Positions 47,727-60,900 of a stretch of DNA of 64,000 bases are shown in pieces. The translations under genes were made by a program, and so were the position numbers. Positions within the stretch are counted from its first letter, which is position 1, and every line of letters starts with the position of its first letter. The DNA is from Mytilus californianus (Eukaryota > Mollusca > Bivalvia > Mytilida > Mytilidae): NCBI RefSeq assembly GCF_021869535.1, contig NW_026262734.1, positions 108,411,088-108,475,087 of the forward strand, in the 5' to 3' direction. A model generated the notes under the pieces. It did not search any database, was not told the origin of the DNA, and saw only the letters and a program-made list of their open reading frames with translations.

Positions 47727-47990
47727 ATTTAAAATTGAGAATGGAAATGGGGAATGTGTCAAAGAGACAACAACCCGACAATAGAGCAAAACAGCCGAAG
47801 TCCATCAAACGGTTATGAACACAGCGAAAAAAAGTGAAAAAGTACGTCATACTAAATTCAAAAACATATAAATGAACTAGAATTAAAAATTATACAAGAC
47901 TAAAAAAGTCAAGAGGCTCCTGACTTAGGACAGGCTCAAAAATGCGACCGGGTTAAGCATGTTTAGTGAGATCTCAGCCCTTCTCCTATA
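47727..47990 (-). repeat. GTCGGGTTGTTGT repeat, reverse copy
   Basis: AAAATTGAGAATGGAAATGG, AGAGACAACAACCCGACAAT and GAGGCTCCTGACTTAGGACA are the inverse of the consensus ends. Confidence 0.8.
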
Positions 47991-47999
47991 CCAAAGCTT

Positions 48000-49380
48000 G
48001 TCTGCTCACATTATTTTACTATAAGTACCTAAGATATTTTAGTATTAACAATATATTATTGACATGTACCAATTATTTTACTCCCTTAAGATAACACTTC
48101 CATTATAACGTTATAAAATAAAGACAACTTAAAAAGTTCTTTGTGAGATATGTCACACAGCGAACAGTTGCGTCAGAATTTAATTCCAAACATAGTAACT
48201 TCAGTTTTTGATGAAAACAAAATGTTTACAAGTAAATTAATTAAAAATAATTCTCTTATTTGCAATCTTACCTAAAACTGAAGTTTTCAACTAAACTATA
48301 TTAAGACATAAATGTTCTTCGTTTGCCTCAGTTTTTTTGTCCCCTAAGTATATATTGAACCATCCACGAATATGACATGCTTTTCATATCAGAACGCGTT
48401 GTATTTGGATGTTTTTTTTATCTGCCTCTGGTATTGTTTTGTGTGCCTTAAAATTTTAAACTTCTTTTTGTTGACTAGTTTTTGTTGGAAAAAGATAAAC
48501 TCTTATGCAATATATCGTGTAAAGAAGACCATAGCAATTTAATAAGTATCTTGTATAAGTTCTCACAGTTTTATCTGAATATGTAGTGTTATTTGAACTT
48601 CTGTTAAACGTATTTCAAACAAACATGGAAGCCATCCAGCAAGACATAATTGCAAAGTTCAATAGATATTATTTATATATTCTTTTATAGATTAATCCTC
48701 TTTTTAAAAATACATCTAAGACGAATTTATGGCCGTAAAATACATCCGTCCTTTAAAAGAATTTGAAGCAAGTTACACCACAGTCCTAGGTTAGGGGGGT
48801 TGATATGTTACAAACACGATAACCCCGCAACAAACTTTATATGCCTGTCCCATTTCAGGAGCATGTAGTTCATTAGTTGTTACTAGTTCATGTCTATCAC
48901 GTTTATTTGTCGTAAATTGTTTGATATTAATTAGACCTTTTCTGTCTAGTTTGAATTTTGAAGCCGACTACATAGTATGTGTTTTCATTGTCAAAGGCCT
49001 TACAATGACTAATAATTGCTTTCATCTTCTTCATTTGAACTCTAGTGGTTAGTTTCCTCATCGACAATCTTTCCTCCATTACTTTTTTCTATATTGTGAT
49101 ACACAGATAACCAGGTTATGGCAAACTAGTGAAATTACAATAAAAAAATCAGGATTGCACGTTGTGACTCGTGTTTAATTTAACAATAACCGATGATTAC
49201 AGAATGATTTATAAGTCGTGTTTCTCTATTTGTCAAAGATGTTCACATGTAGGCAATGGAGAAAATTCCTACTTTTCCGTGTTTTGTTTTTCTGCAATTT
49301 AAAATCACCGATATTCTCAATACTTCTGATACTTTTATTATGTATAGAATATCCAGGTTCAAATAGCTTCATAAACATAT
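48000..49380. other. AT-rich sequence with a diffuse repeat, no gene seen
   Basis: The 48785-49010 segment (GGTTAGGGGGGTTGATATG, GCCTGTCCCATTTCAGGAGC, TTCATTGTCAAAGGCCTTAC) is related to 50605-50900. Confidence 0.4.
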
Positions 49381-49389
49381 TGTTCCTTA

Positions 49390-49920
49390 ACCTAGCTGTG
49401 AATTTTCACCTTGACAACATGCATGTACGTGCTGGCAGTTAAGTTTATCGACAGGTTGTAGGTATTCCTATGGGCATCAATTGTGCCCATTTGATAGCAG
49501 AATTTTTCCTGTATTTATGAATCACTGTTTATGGCCAAACATAGAAAAATTAAGTCTAAATTCCATTTAATTGATATACTCAATAACACATATTGTTATC
49601 TTGAAGATATTAGTTCGTTAAGTAATCAAGAATTCTCTAAAAATTATGTCGAAATTTACTACTAGGAACTTACTTCAAATAAATCGAACATTAATATCAA
49701 TAACAGTCCTCCACTAGACTAAGATATGCCAGTTTTACCCGAGAAACTCCTCACTTCAATAAACGACAAAAGGGACAATTTTTCTTTCCCTATTGTTAAT
49801 TTGTTTTTAGACAGTGATGTTCCTTTGGCACCGTCATACGTTGTTTTTAAAAAAAAAACGAAAAGGCCGAACGCTTGCCTTTTATTGTTTACATCCACTT
49901 CATTTAAACATGATGGCTAG
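49390..49920 (+). pseudogene. Reverse transcriptase relic with motifs B and C
   Basis: Reads VNFHLDNMHVRAGS, stop, VYRQVVGIPMGINCAHLIAE (RT motif B), FFLYL, then HLIDILNNTYCYLEDISSL, where Y-L-E-D replaces catalytic Y-L-D-D, and finally INDKRDNFSFPIVNLFLDSD and VPLAPSYVVF. The order is colinear with the shorter relics and shows that those are tails of the same RT class. Three or more stops. Family uncertain: non-LTR or Penelope-like; the endonuclease is not visible. Confidence 0.75.
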
Positions 49921-50604
49921 TTGTCTCATTTACGATTATTATTCATAAATTTACAAGATTATCTCAACTATATGCGAGATGATAGGCATACGTATATTAA
50001 ACTTTATTTTGAGTAAGATATATAAACAAGGCAAGTTTAATTTCAATTGTGGTTATGGCTTCTCCATTGATGCACAAGTAACTTACATTATCTAATAAAT
50101 TATATACAAGACTGAAATTTTATTAGTGTTATTAAAAATATTTAACTGATATGGATTAAAGGTTCTTTGCCAAAGAATTCCGAAAACACATATCAAATTT
50201 TGGATATACAGTTACCTTAAAGTTTTTGTATCGCAAAAAATTAAGTCGACGGAAACTTCATGTCTTTGAAAATGTTTAACATAGGGAATATGCAGTTGAT
50301 GTGTATTAGTTGGTTCTACTGCAAATGTATTCTGTTTTAATACACGTGTCCACATCTTATTAAGTTATACATAATTGACTTATATAATTTTGTTTACAAT
50401 TTTAGATAAAATGAAAGAATATATCTGTGTGAAGTAACAATATCTTGGTAATCATGAATATGTTGATGATTCTGTCAGTCATGGAGGTATATTTAATTAA
50501 AATATTTAATACTCTGTTTTGTGCCTCGTACCAATTCTACAAGTTATGCCAATTGCAACTGTTGTTTTGTTGATTATTCTTCTGTTGTGCTGTAACAATG
50601 ATGT

Positions 50605-50900
50605 TCTAGGTTAGTGGTTGGTTGAGCGCTAACACACATGTTGAACACCGGCATATTTTGAAAGTGTCTATACCAAGTCATGCGCCTTTAGTTTAGTAGT
50701 TGTTGATGGTTCATGCCTGTCATATTTGGTTTCGTTAATTGTTTTGTTATAAATTAAACCTTTATGTTTTTTCTCAATTGAATCATTTCATAGTTTCATG
50801 TCGGGACATTTTTAAGCCGATTTATATATTTGTTTTCATTGTTGAAGGCATACGGTTGCCTATAACAGCTCAACTTTGGTGGACAGTTGTTACATTGAAA
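50605..50900 (+). repeat. GGTTAGTGGTTGGTTGAG dispersed repeat
   Basis: TACCAAGTCATGCGCCTTTA, GGTTCATGCCTGTCATATTT and GTTTTCATTGTTGAAGGCAT parallel 48785-49010. Confidence 0.55.
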
Positions 50901-51304
50901 GTCATATCTTCTTATCTTTATATAATAAACTGGCATATGAATTAATATAAAAAAAGGAAATGTGGTATGATTGCAAAAAATACAACTGTCACCCATAGCT
51001 TAACTAAATTTGATGTAAGCAAATATAGGCATCCGTTCGACCCTAAACAATAAAACAAATCACAATACGGCTATCAAAAGTCCTAAAAACGAAATGATGA
51101 AACAACACAAATATGAAAACTAACGGCTTAAGTTGTAACAAAACAATTTACGAAAAAAATTATGATTGGCATGAACTTACGACAACCACTCAACTACAAA
51201 TATATTTTTCAAGGATAATCCGATTAAGTTTAGAGCTTTGTTTCGATTTTTCCATGTATAGAAAAAAAACATGTGAAGGATACCACATAGACATTAAAAC
51301 TCAT

Positions 51305-51460
51305 AAATCCAAAATAAACTGACAACGCCATTGCTTAAAAAAAATAGAACCAATACACAAAACACATTATCGAAAACCAGAGACTGAGCAACACGAACCC
51401 CGCAAACACTGGAGTAGATCTCATTTGCTTCGGATGGGAAAGCAGATCCTGCTCCTAGAT
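51305..51460 (-). repeat. CACCTGAGATCACCCC tail repeat, reverse copy
   Basis: AACTGACAACGCCATTGC, GAGCAACACGAACCCCGC and GGAAAGCAGATCCTGCTCC are the inverse of 34860-35010. Confidence 0.7.
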
Positions 51461-52294
51461 GTACTATGCACTTGAATTATCACGAAATGGTTACTTTATT
51501 CACGAGAATGATACTATTATACATTTGTATAAATGAATGATTATTACTACAGTAAAACCTGTATAAATCGGCCGGGTACGGGACCGTGAAAAACGACCGG
51601 TTTGGGTAGTGGGCCGGTGTATTCAGGTTTCCGTTTTGACCGGAAGTTAAGGACTTGTGACGTTCGATATTTTGCACTGTAAAAGTTCTGTATGATTAAA
51701 AATCAATCATAAACTGATTACTAGTTATACAAAACGTAAAAAATGCAATATTTTTGTACGATCGTTGTTTTGAATGTTTTTATTCATTGTCTATAGAAAT
51801 TTAAGAAACTGGTTGTTCCTTGTTCATTGTCATTCAGTGTACGATACCCATGGATTGTCGTCATTCGGGTGATCTTCATTATCAGGGTCATCGGTTTAGG
51901 ATTTCACAACAGTTACACACCAGTCCTATTGTTATACTTCATAGTTTCTATTTCTGAAACATGTGTAAATTGAATAGATCTATTGTTACGAAACCCCTGC
52001 TTCTACACCCCGCAAACAAAGTCCATTGTTATTCGTAACAGTAGAAATTGATTATTTTTTTTTAAATAGCACTAACATAAAAAATTACTCATAGTGTTCA
52101 CTACAAATTGTTTCATGATATTAAAAAAAAACTTTTTAGGAAATTTCAATAAGCATCTATATGGAATACAAAAATAATCCTTTAAATACTCTTTTGCTTG
52201 AAGGTAATTTTTTTTTATCCCGGTCATAAGTCTCTATTCTAAAGCATTGATCTTTAAAAAAAATGGGGATTCTAACCCCCGGACCCCGGTTACC

Positions 52295-52424
52295 CAGTGG
52301 CCGATCCGGGGTTGGGGGTTCCGCGGGTGGGACCCGACTTTTATTTAAAAGATCAATGCATTTGAATGGTTGGACCCCCCACCACCCTTTTCTCTTGAGT
52401 TGGGAACCCCCGGGATCAGCCCCT
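52295..52424 (+). mobile_element. Second copy of the short GC-rich element
   Basis: CAGTGGCCGATCC to GGGATCAGCCCCTG, with the interior ATCAATGCATTTGAATGG shared with 8729-8883. Nested in the 2087-bp element. Confidence 0.6.
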
Positions 52425-53053
52425 GATTGCCCCCAAGAAGGGAGTTCCTCTATATTACATATTGTATGTTGAGCGTGTCTGGTAGTCGGGTTTTTAATGC
52501 AGACACACCTATCCCTTAGTATGTTCGAATATGAATGTTTGTTTATTCTCGAGAAGAAGGGGAGGGGGGGCTTTCGTTTTTGATAAAATCGTAAGATATA
52601 AAAGACAGTTATGATTACCTTTATTAAACTAATACAGGTAAGTACTTTGGGTTATAATATTGTCTTTGTCTTTAGTCTCTTATACCAAATCCAACGCTTG
52701 CCACAAAATGTCGTCCGTCTTATACCCGTCCATATTGACAACTGTATACAAGGAGTATGATGTATTTTTGTTTGTAATAAGAATACACGAAACAGTCAAC
52801 CTTGACCTGCTGATCCAAATTAGCACATGGATTTAACGGGAATATGCAAAACAACCTTGACATTTGTAAAATATACTCACTTGTCAAAGTTTGAACGAAG
52901 AGAACCAAAGAAAGGTTACTAGTGGGGTTTCATGTAATAAATTTTTTTTTTATAAATCATGGTTTGATATTGTCAATAAATATGCTATCGCTTTTTTTTT
53001 TTTATTTAATAATCAATGTTAACAAATATAGGGTTTAGAATGGGGTGTAAGTT

Positions 53054-53155
53054 AGTTATACACCTCGGGATACGGCGTGTCTGGATAAGAAACCCCTCCG
53101 GCCTCCGGCCGACGGGGTTTCTTATCCAGACACACCTATCCCTCGGTGTATAACT
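53054..53155. repeat. Long hairpin, ~42-bp arms, GC-rich loop
   Basis: The left arm AGTTATACACC...GTGTCTGGATAAGAAACCCC pairs with GGGGTTTCTTATCCAGACAC...GGTGTATAACT with about four mismatches. The loop is TCCGGCCTCCGGCCGAC. A truncated relative (GCGTGTCTGG ... CAGACACACCTATCCC) is at 52472-52520. Confidence 0.85.
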
Positions 53156-53639
53156 ATTACGGAACCCAGGATTTTGAAAACACGATGTAAATTTCTTACT
53201 CCGCGATTTGAAAAGAATTATCCAAATAACAACGTAAGTTTTATCCAGAGGTTCTGTATTCGGCGTGTCTTTTAATCTACTTTACACTTTTATAGTGTTT
53301 CAATAATACAGCTCACTATTGTACCATGTGTAAGTTCAAGGTTTAACACCTGCATGGCTAATTGATTATCATGTAAAACCATCTTGTATAAACAAATATG
53401 TTTTGATTGCGTATCTCATTTAAAATTAATTAGACAAACCGGTTTTGACAGGTAATAATTGATGTAATTAAGAGTATTGGGATTGAATCATTAGACCGGA
53501 ATTCGGAATACACAGGGTCCGGTTTACAAAGGGTATTTAACAAAGACTTTTAAGGAAAAAAAATGGGACTTAAGTTTTCGGCCGGAATGTATAGGAAACC
53601 GGTTTATTCAGGGTCCGGTTTACACAGGTTTGACTGTAT

Positions 53640-54960
53640 AATGATAAAATAACAAAATTCCATAACATCCTTTGTTTTCTTACAAAATATACACCGAACA
53701 TTTTCGTCAATTTCACTTTCCTAGTAACAAAATACGATTTTAGTACACTTAAACGCTAAGTTCAAACTGGTTGTAAATTGTATCCGGCACGGTGACTGAC
53801 CATTAATAGACAGAGAAAAGCTAGGTTTCTGTTTATTCATTTGTTATTTTTATGATATCGAAGAATATGTATACATATATAACTGTTTCCTATTGTGAGA
53901 TGTAATATTTTCTACAACCGTTAACGGAGAAACAAGTAATAATGCACGTCAAAATGACGAATTGAGTTAACCTTGCCTCGAATTTGTTTAATATCTTGTT
54001 GAATGACTCACATTGTACGGAAAGAAAGATAATGACATGGAGATTGCAAACTAGCCAATTAGACCAACTCAATACATGTATTTTTGTGTATGGAACGAAA
54101 GAAATTGTTCATGTCAAAATAGAAGGATCCGGTTGTGTCATTGTTGTTTACTACACAACCATCCTGTTTTGTCTATGTACAGTACTTGCAACCTTAGGCG
54201 TTACTGTTTGACGTGAACTTGACTGATCGGTGAATGATCGGTGACGGATGTTTGACTGATCGATGAGTGATCAGTGATCGGTGACCCATAGAATCCGTCA
54301 GATAAGTCAAATAAGCTATGTGAGAGTTACCGTGACAACGGTCAGCGATCGATTAGTAAATTAATTTTATGCACGGATCGGTCGGATACGTATATATTTA
54401 AAATTCTTATGTAAACCGAACTCCACGGTGTTTACATTCGATGAACGTGGACCTCTACGAAGACAATTATTTGGGTTATATGACCTGCTGTAGATTGGTT
54501 TTATCATTTTCATGTTTATCATTGTATATTTTATCTACTATGATTTCTTTTTAACATTTCACTGTCAATGTATAGCGCACCACCATTGGATTTTACCTTG
54601 ATGTAATATATTTTATCCCTGTTTCTTCCCCCTATTGAATATTTTAATATTACCCGCTAAGGGGTGTTCCTTATAATAGGAAGCTCATACGAAGAAAAGA
54701 AGAAGACACCTCTACTCGATAATTTGTAATAAATTTGGTTGCAATAACAAATAAAAAAAATATGAATTACTTTTCACGCATCATATGTATTAATACTTCA
54801 TATTCTTTTATTTACATTTGAGCTAAATAATTACATAAGTGCAGAATAATGATATGCTCAGAATGTTCAAGTACCACTTATAAGCGATAAAATGTTATCA
54901 TTTAAAATAAATACTCTATTTAGCAATTCCATGTCACTAGATGATAAAAGTAAAAATAGC
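53640..54960. other. Unique-looking AT-rich sequence between TIR element and satellite
   Basis: Holds a short degenerate run of TGATCGGTGA-type units (54216-54290). No supported gene. Confidence 0.45.
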
Positions 54961-54969
54961 ATAACAGTA

Positions 54970-57900
54970 AAGATGCTTAGACCTTTGTTTGTGTTGATTA
55001 AGATTGTTGTTTTAACTATTGTTTTAATTTACCTTAATTTCTTCTTTTGATAAAAAGTAATGCAATTTTATTATAAAAATTATAAACCGCTATATGATTT
55101 CAGTACTTTTTGTACCTCAGGATTGATTGTTTTTCATAAAATATGCTGAATTTTAGGGAAAAGATACTAAATGTGTATACGCGTTGCTTAAAATGCAAAT
55201 ATTTCTTCTCATATTAGCAATACTGCAATGTCAATTGCAATAAGTCCTTATAAATGCCTTTAGATAAGTAATTTTGTATAAAATGTGAATATTTGAAGGA
55301 CAAATATGCATAAACTTTTGTTTTTGTTGAACAAGAATGCAATCATTTCTTCATTTAATGGAAATTATTGACCGCCATTGTATTTTTGTACTTTTTATAG
55401 TTTAGGATTGGTTGTTTTTCATAAAATAAAAGATTATCAGAGAAAATATACTAAAATTATGTTCGCATTGTATAAAATTACAAAAATTATTCTTCTTTTG
55501 ATAAAAAATTATGCTATTTAATTTGTGATTATTTATTTTAAAGGCCTCAAGATAAGTCTTTTTTTAGATTTTAGATACAATCAGAATTAAAATACTTAAA
55601 CTTTTGTTTTTGTGGAATAAGAATGCAGTTATTGCTTTATTTTAATACAAATTGTAAACTGCCATAAGGTATTAGTACTTTTTCTACATCAGGATTGGTT
55701 GTTTTTTATAAAATATGCTGAATTTTGGGAAAAGATACTAAATATTTGTACATGTTGCCTTAAATGAAAATATTTCTTCTCATATTTGAAATAATGCAAC
55801 GTCAATTGCAATCAGTCATTATAAATGCCTTTTGTTAAGTAATTTTGTATAAAATGTGAATTTTTGAAGGATAAATATGCATAAACTTTTGTTTTTGTTG
55901 AACAAGAATGCAATCATTTCATCATTTGAATGGAAGTTATTGACCAGCATTGAATTTTTGTACTTTTTATAGTTAAGAATAAGTTGTTTTTCATAAAATT
56001 AAAAGAATATCAGAGAATACATACTAAAATGTTCTTTGCATTGTTTAACATTACCAAAATTTTTCTTCTTTTGATGAAAAATGATGCTATTTTATTTGTA
56101 ATTAGTTATTCTAAAGGCCTCAAGATAAGTCTTTTTTTAGAATTTAGATATAATCAGAATTAAAATACTTAAACTTTTGTTTTTGTGGAATAAGAATGCA
56201 GTTATTTCTTTATTTTATTACAATTTGTAAACTACTATATGATTTCAGTACTTTTTGTACCTCAGGATTGATTGTTTTTCATAAAATATGCTGAATTTTA
56301 GGGAAAAGATACTAAATGTGTATACGCTTTGCTTAAAATGCAAATATTTCTTCTCATATTAGCAATACTGCAATGTCAATTGCAATAAGTCCTTATAAAT
56401 GCCTTTAGATAAGTAATTTTGTATAAAATGTGAATATTTGAAGGACAAATATGCATAAACTTTTGTTTTTGTTGAACAAGAATGCAATCATTTCTTCATT
56501 TTAATGGAAATTATTGACCGCCATTGTATTTTTGTACTTTTTATAGTTTAGGATTGGTTGTTTTTCATAAAATAAAAGATTATCAGAGAAAATATACTAA
56601 AATTTTGTTCGCATTGTATAAAATTACAAAAACTATTCTTCTTTTGATAAAAAATGATGCTATTTAATTTGTGATTATTTATTTTAAAGGCCTCAAGATA
56701 AGTCTTTATTAAGATTTCAGATACAATCAGAATTAAAATACTTAAACTTTTGTTTTTGTGGAATAAGAATGCAGCTATTGCTTTATTTTAGTACAAATTG
56801 TAAACCGCCATAAGATTTCAGTACTTTTTCTACATCAGGATTGGTTGTTTTTCATAAAATATGCTGAAATTTAGGGAAAAGATACTAAATTTTTGTACGC
56901 ATAGCCTTAAATGCAAATATTTCTTCTCATATTTGAAATAATGCAACGTCAATTGCAATCAGTCGTAATAAATGCCTTTTAATAAGTAATTTGGTATAAA
57001 CTGTGAATACATGAAGGATAAATATGCATAAACTTTTGTTTTTTGCTGAACAAGAATGCAATCATTTCTTCATTTTAATGGAAATTATTGACCGCCATTG
57101 GATTTTTTTTTACGTTTTATAGTTTAGGATTGGATGTTTTTCATAAAATGAAAGATTATCAGAAAAAATATACTAAAATTTTGTTCGCATTGTTTAAAAT
57201 TACCAAAATAATTCTTTTTTTGATAAAAAATGATGCTATTTAATTTGTAATTAGTTATTTTAAAGGCCTCAAGATAAGTCTTTTTTTTAGATTTTAGATA
57301 CAATCAGAATTGAAATACTTAAACTTTTGTTTTTGTGGAATAAGAATGCAGTTATTGCTTTATTTTAATACAAATTGTAAACTGCCATAAGATATCAGCA
57401 CTTTTTCTACATCAGGATTGGTTGTTTTTTATAAAATATATTGAATTTTGGGAAAAGATACTAAATATTTGTACATGTTGCCTTAAATGAAAATATTTCT
57501 TCTCATATTTGAAATAATGCAATGTCAATTGCAATCAGTCGTTATAAATGCCTTTTGTTAAGTAATTTTGTATAAAATGTGAATTTTTGAAGGATAAATA
57601 TGCATAAACTTTTGTTTTTGTTGAACAAGAATGCAATCATTTCATCATTTGAATGGAAGTTATTGACCAGCATTGAATTTTTGTACTTTTTATAGTTAAG
57701 AATAAGTTGTTTTTCATAAAATTAAAAGAATATCAGAGAATACATACTAAAATGTTCTTTGCATTGTTTAACATTACCAAAATTTTTCTTCTTTTGATGA
57801 AAAATGATGCTATTTTATTTGTAATTAGTTATTCTAAAGGCCTCAAGATAAGTCTTTTTTTAGAATTTAGATATAATCAGAATTAAAATACTTAAACTTT

Positions 57901-60900
57901 TGTTTTTGTGGAATAAGAATGCAGTTATTTCTTTATTTTATTACAATTTGTAAACTACTATATGATTTCAGTACTTTTTGTACCTCAGGATTGATTGTTT
58001 TTCATAAAATATGCTGAATTTTAGGGAAAAGATACTAAATGTGTATACGCTTTGCTTAAAATGCAAATATTTCTTCTCATATTGGCAATACTGCAATGTC
58101 AATTGCAATAAGTCCTTATAAATGCCTTTAGATAAGTAATTTTGTATAAAATGTGAATATTTGAAGGACAAATATGCATAAACTTTTGTTTTTGTTGAAC
58201 AAGAATGCAATCATTTCTTCATTTTAATGGAAATTATTGACCGCCATTGTATTTTTGTACTTTTTATAGTTTAGGATTGGTTGTTTTTCATAAAATAAAA
58301 GATTATCAGAGAAAATATACTAAAATTTTGTTCGCATTGTATAAAATTACAAAAACTATTCTTCTTTTGATAAAAAATGATGCTATTTAATTTGTGATTA
58401 TTTATTTTAAAGGCCTCAAGATAAGTCTTTATTAAGATTTTAGATACAATCAGAATTAAAATACTTAAACTTTTGTTTTTGTGGAATAAGAATGCAGCTA
58501 TTGCTTTATTTTAATACAAATTGTAAACCGCCATAAGATTTCAGTACTTTTTCTACATCAGGATTGGTTGTTTTTCATAAAATATGCTGAAATTTAGGGA
58601 AAAGATACTAAATTTTTGTACGCATAGCCTTAAATGCAAATATTTCTTCTCATATTTGAAATAATGCAATGTCAATTGCAATCAGTCGTAATAAATGCCT
58701 TTTAATAAGTAATTTGGTATAAACTGTGAATACATGAAGGATAAATATGCATAAACTTTTGTTTTTTGCTGAACAAGAATGCAATCATTTCTTCATTTTA
58801 ATGGAAATTATTGACCGCCATTGGATTTTTTTTTACGTTTTATAGTTTAGGATTAGATGTTTTTCATAAAATGAAAGATTATCAGAAAAAATATACTAAA
58901 ATTTTGTTCGCATTGTTTAAAATTACCAAAATAATTCTTTTTTTGATAAAAAATGATGCTATTTAATTTGTGATTAGTTATTCTAAAAGCCTCAAGATAA
59001 GTCTTTTTTTTAGATTTTAGATACAATCAGAATTAAAATACTTAAACTTTTGTTTTTGTGGAATAAGAATGCAGTTATTGCTTTATTTTAATACAAATTG
59101 TAAACTGCCATAAGATATCAGCACTTTTTCTACATCAGGATTGGTTGTTTTTTATAAAATATATTGAATTTTGGGAAAAGATACTAACTATTTGTACATG
59201 TTGCCTTAAATGAAAATATTTCTTCTCATATTTGAAATAATGCAACGTCAATTGCAATCAGTCGTTATAAATGCCTTTTGTTAAGTAATTTTGTATAAAA
59301 TGTGAATTTTTGAAGGATAAATATGGATAAAATTTTGTTTTTGTTGGACAAGAATGCAATCATTTCATCATTTGAATGGAAATTATTGACCAGTATTGAA
59401 TTTTTGTACTTTTTATAGTTAAGAATAAATTGTTTTTCATAAAATTAAAAGAATATCAGAGAATACATACTAAAATGTTCTTCGCATTGTTTAACATTAC
59501 CAAAATTATTCTTCTTTTGGTGAAAAATGATGCTATTTTATTTGTAACTAGTTATTCTAAAGGCCTCAAGATAAGTCTTTTTTTAGAATTAAGATATAAT
59601 CAGAATTAAAATACTTAAACTTTTGTTTTTGTGGAATAAGAATGCAGTTATTTCTTTATTTTATTACAATTTGTAAACCTCTATATGATTTCAGTACTTT
59701 TTGTACCTCAGGATTGATTGTTTTTCATAAAATATGCTGAATTTTAGGGAAAAGATACTAAATGTGTATACGCTTTGCTTAAAATGCAAATATTTCTTCT
59801 CATATTGGCAATACTGCAATGTCAATTGCAATAAGTCCTTATAAATGCCTTTAGATAAGTAATTTTGTATAAAATGTGAATATTTGAAGGACAAATATGC
59901 ATAAACTTTTGTTTTTGTTGAACAAGAATGCAATCATTTCTTCATTTTAATGGAAATTATTGACCGCCATTGTATTTTTGTACTTTTTATAGTTTAGGAT
60001 TGGTTGTTTTTCATAAAATAAAAGATTATCAGAGAAAATATACTAAAATTTTGTTCGCATTGTATAAAATTACAAAAACTATTCTTCTTTTGATAAAAAA
60101 TGATGCTATTTAATTTGTGATTATTTATTTTAAAGGCCTCAAGATAAGTCTTTATTAAGATTTTAGATACAATCAGAATTAAAATACTTAAACTTTTGTT
60201 TTTGTGGAATAAGAATGCAGCTATTGCTTTATTTTAATACAAATTGTAAACCGCCATAAGATTTCAGTACTTTTTCTACATCAGGATTGGTTGTTTTTCA
60301 TAAAATATGCTGAAATTTAGGGAAAAGATACTAAATTTTTGTACGCATAGCCTTAAATGCAAATATTTCTTCTCATATTTGAAATAATGCAATGTCAATT
60401 GCAATCAGTCGTAATAAATGCCTTTTAATAAGTAATTTGGTATAAACTGTGAATACATGAAGGATAAATATGCATAAACTTTTATTTTTTGCTGAACAAG
60501 AATGCAATCATTTCTTCATTTTAATGGAAATTATTGACCGCCATTGGATTTTTTTTTACGTTTTATAGTTTAGGATTAGATGTTTTTCATAAAATGAAAG
60601 ATTATCAGAAAAAATATACTAAAATTTTGTTCGCATTGTTTAAAATTACCAAAATAATTCTTTTTTTGATAAAAAATGATGCTATTTAATTTGTGATTAG
60701 TTATTCTAAAAGCCTCAAGATAAGTCTTTTTTTTAGATTTTAGATACAATCAGAATTAAAATACTTAAACTTTTGTTTTTGTGGAATAAGAATGCAGTTA
60801 TTGCTTTATTTTAATACAAATTGTAAACTGCCATAAGATATCAGCACTTTTTCTACATCAGGATTGGTTGTTTTTTATAAAATATATTGAATTTTGGGAA

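Larger units (their letters stand above)
51550..53636. mobile_element. 2087-bp TIR element with TA target duplication
   Basis: The left end CAGTAAAACCTGTATAAATC is preceded by TA (51548-51549). The right end GTTTACACAGGTTTGACTG is followed by TA (53637-53638). The ends are inverse copies over about 24 bp, and several CCGGTTT/AAACCGG subterminal repeats follow on both sides. TA duplication and CAGT ends suggest a Tc1/mariner-pogo-type superfamily (inference). No transposase frame remains: non-autonomous or gutted. Confidence 0.7.
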
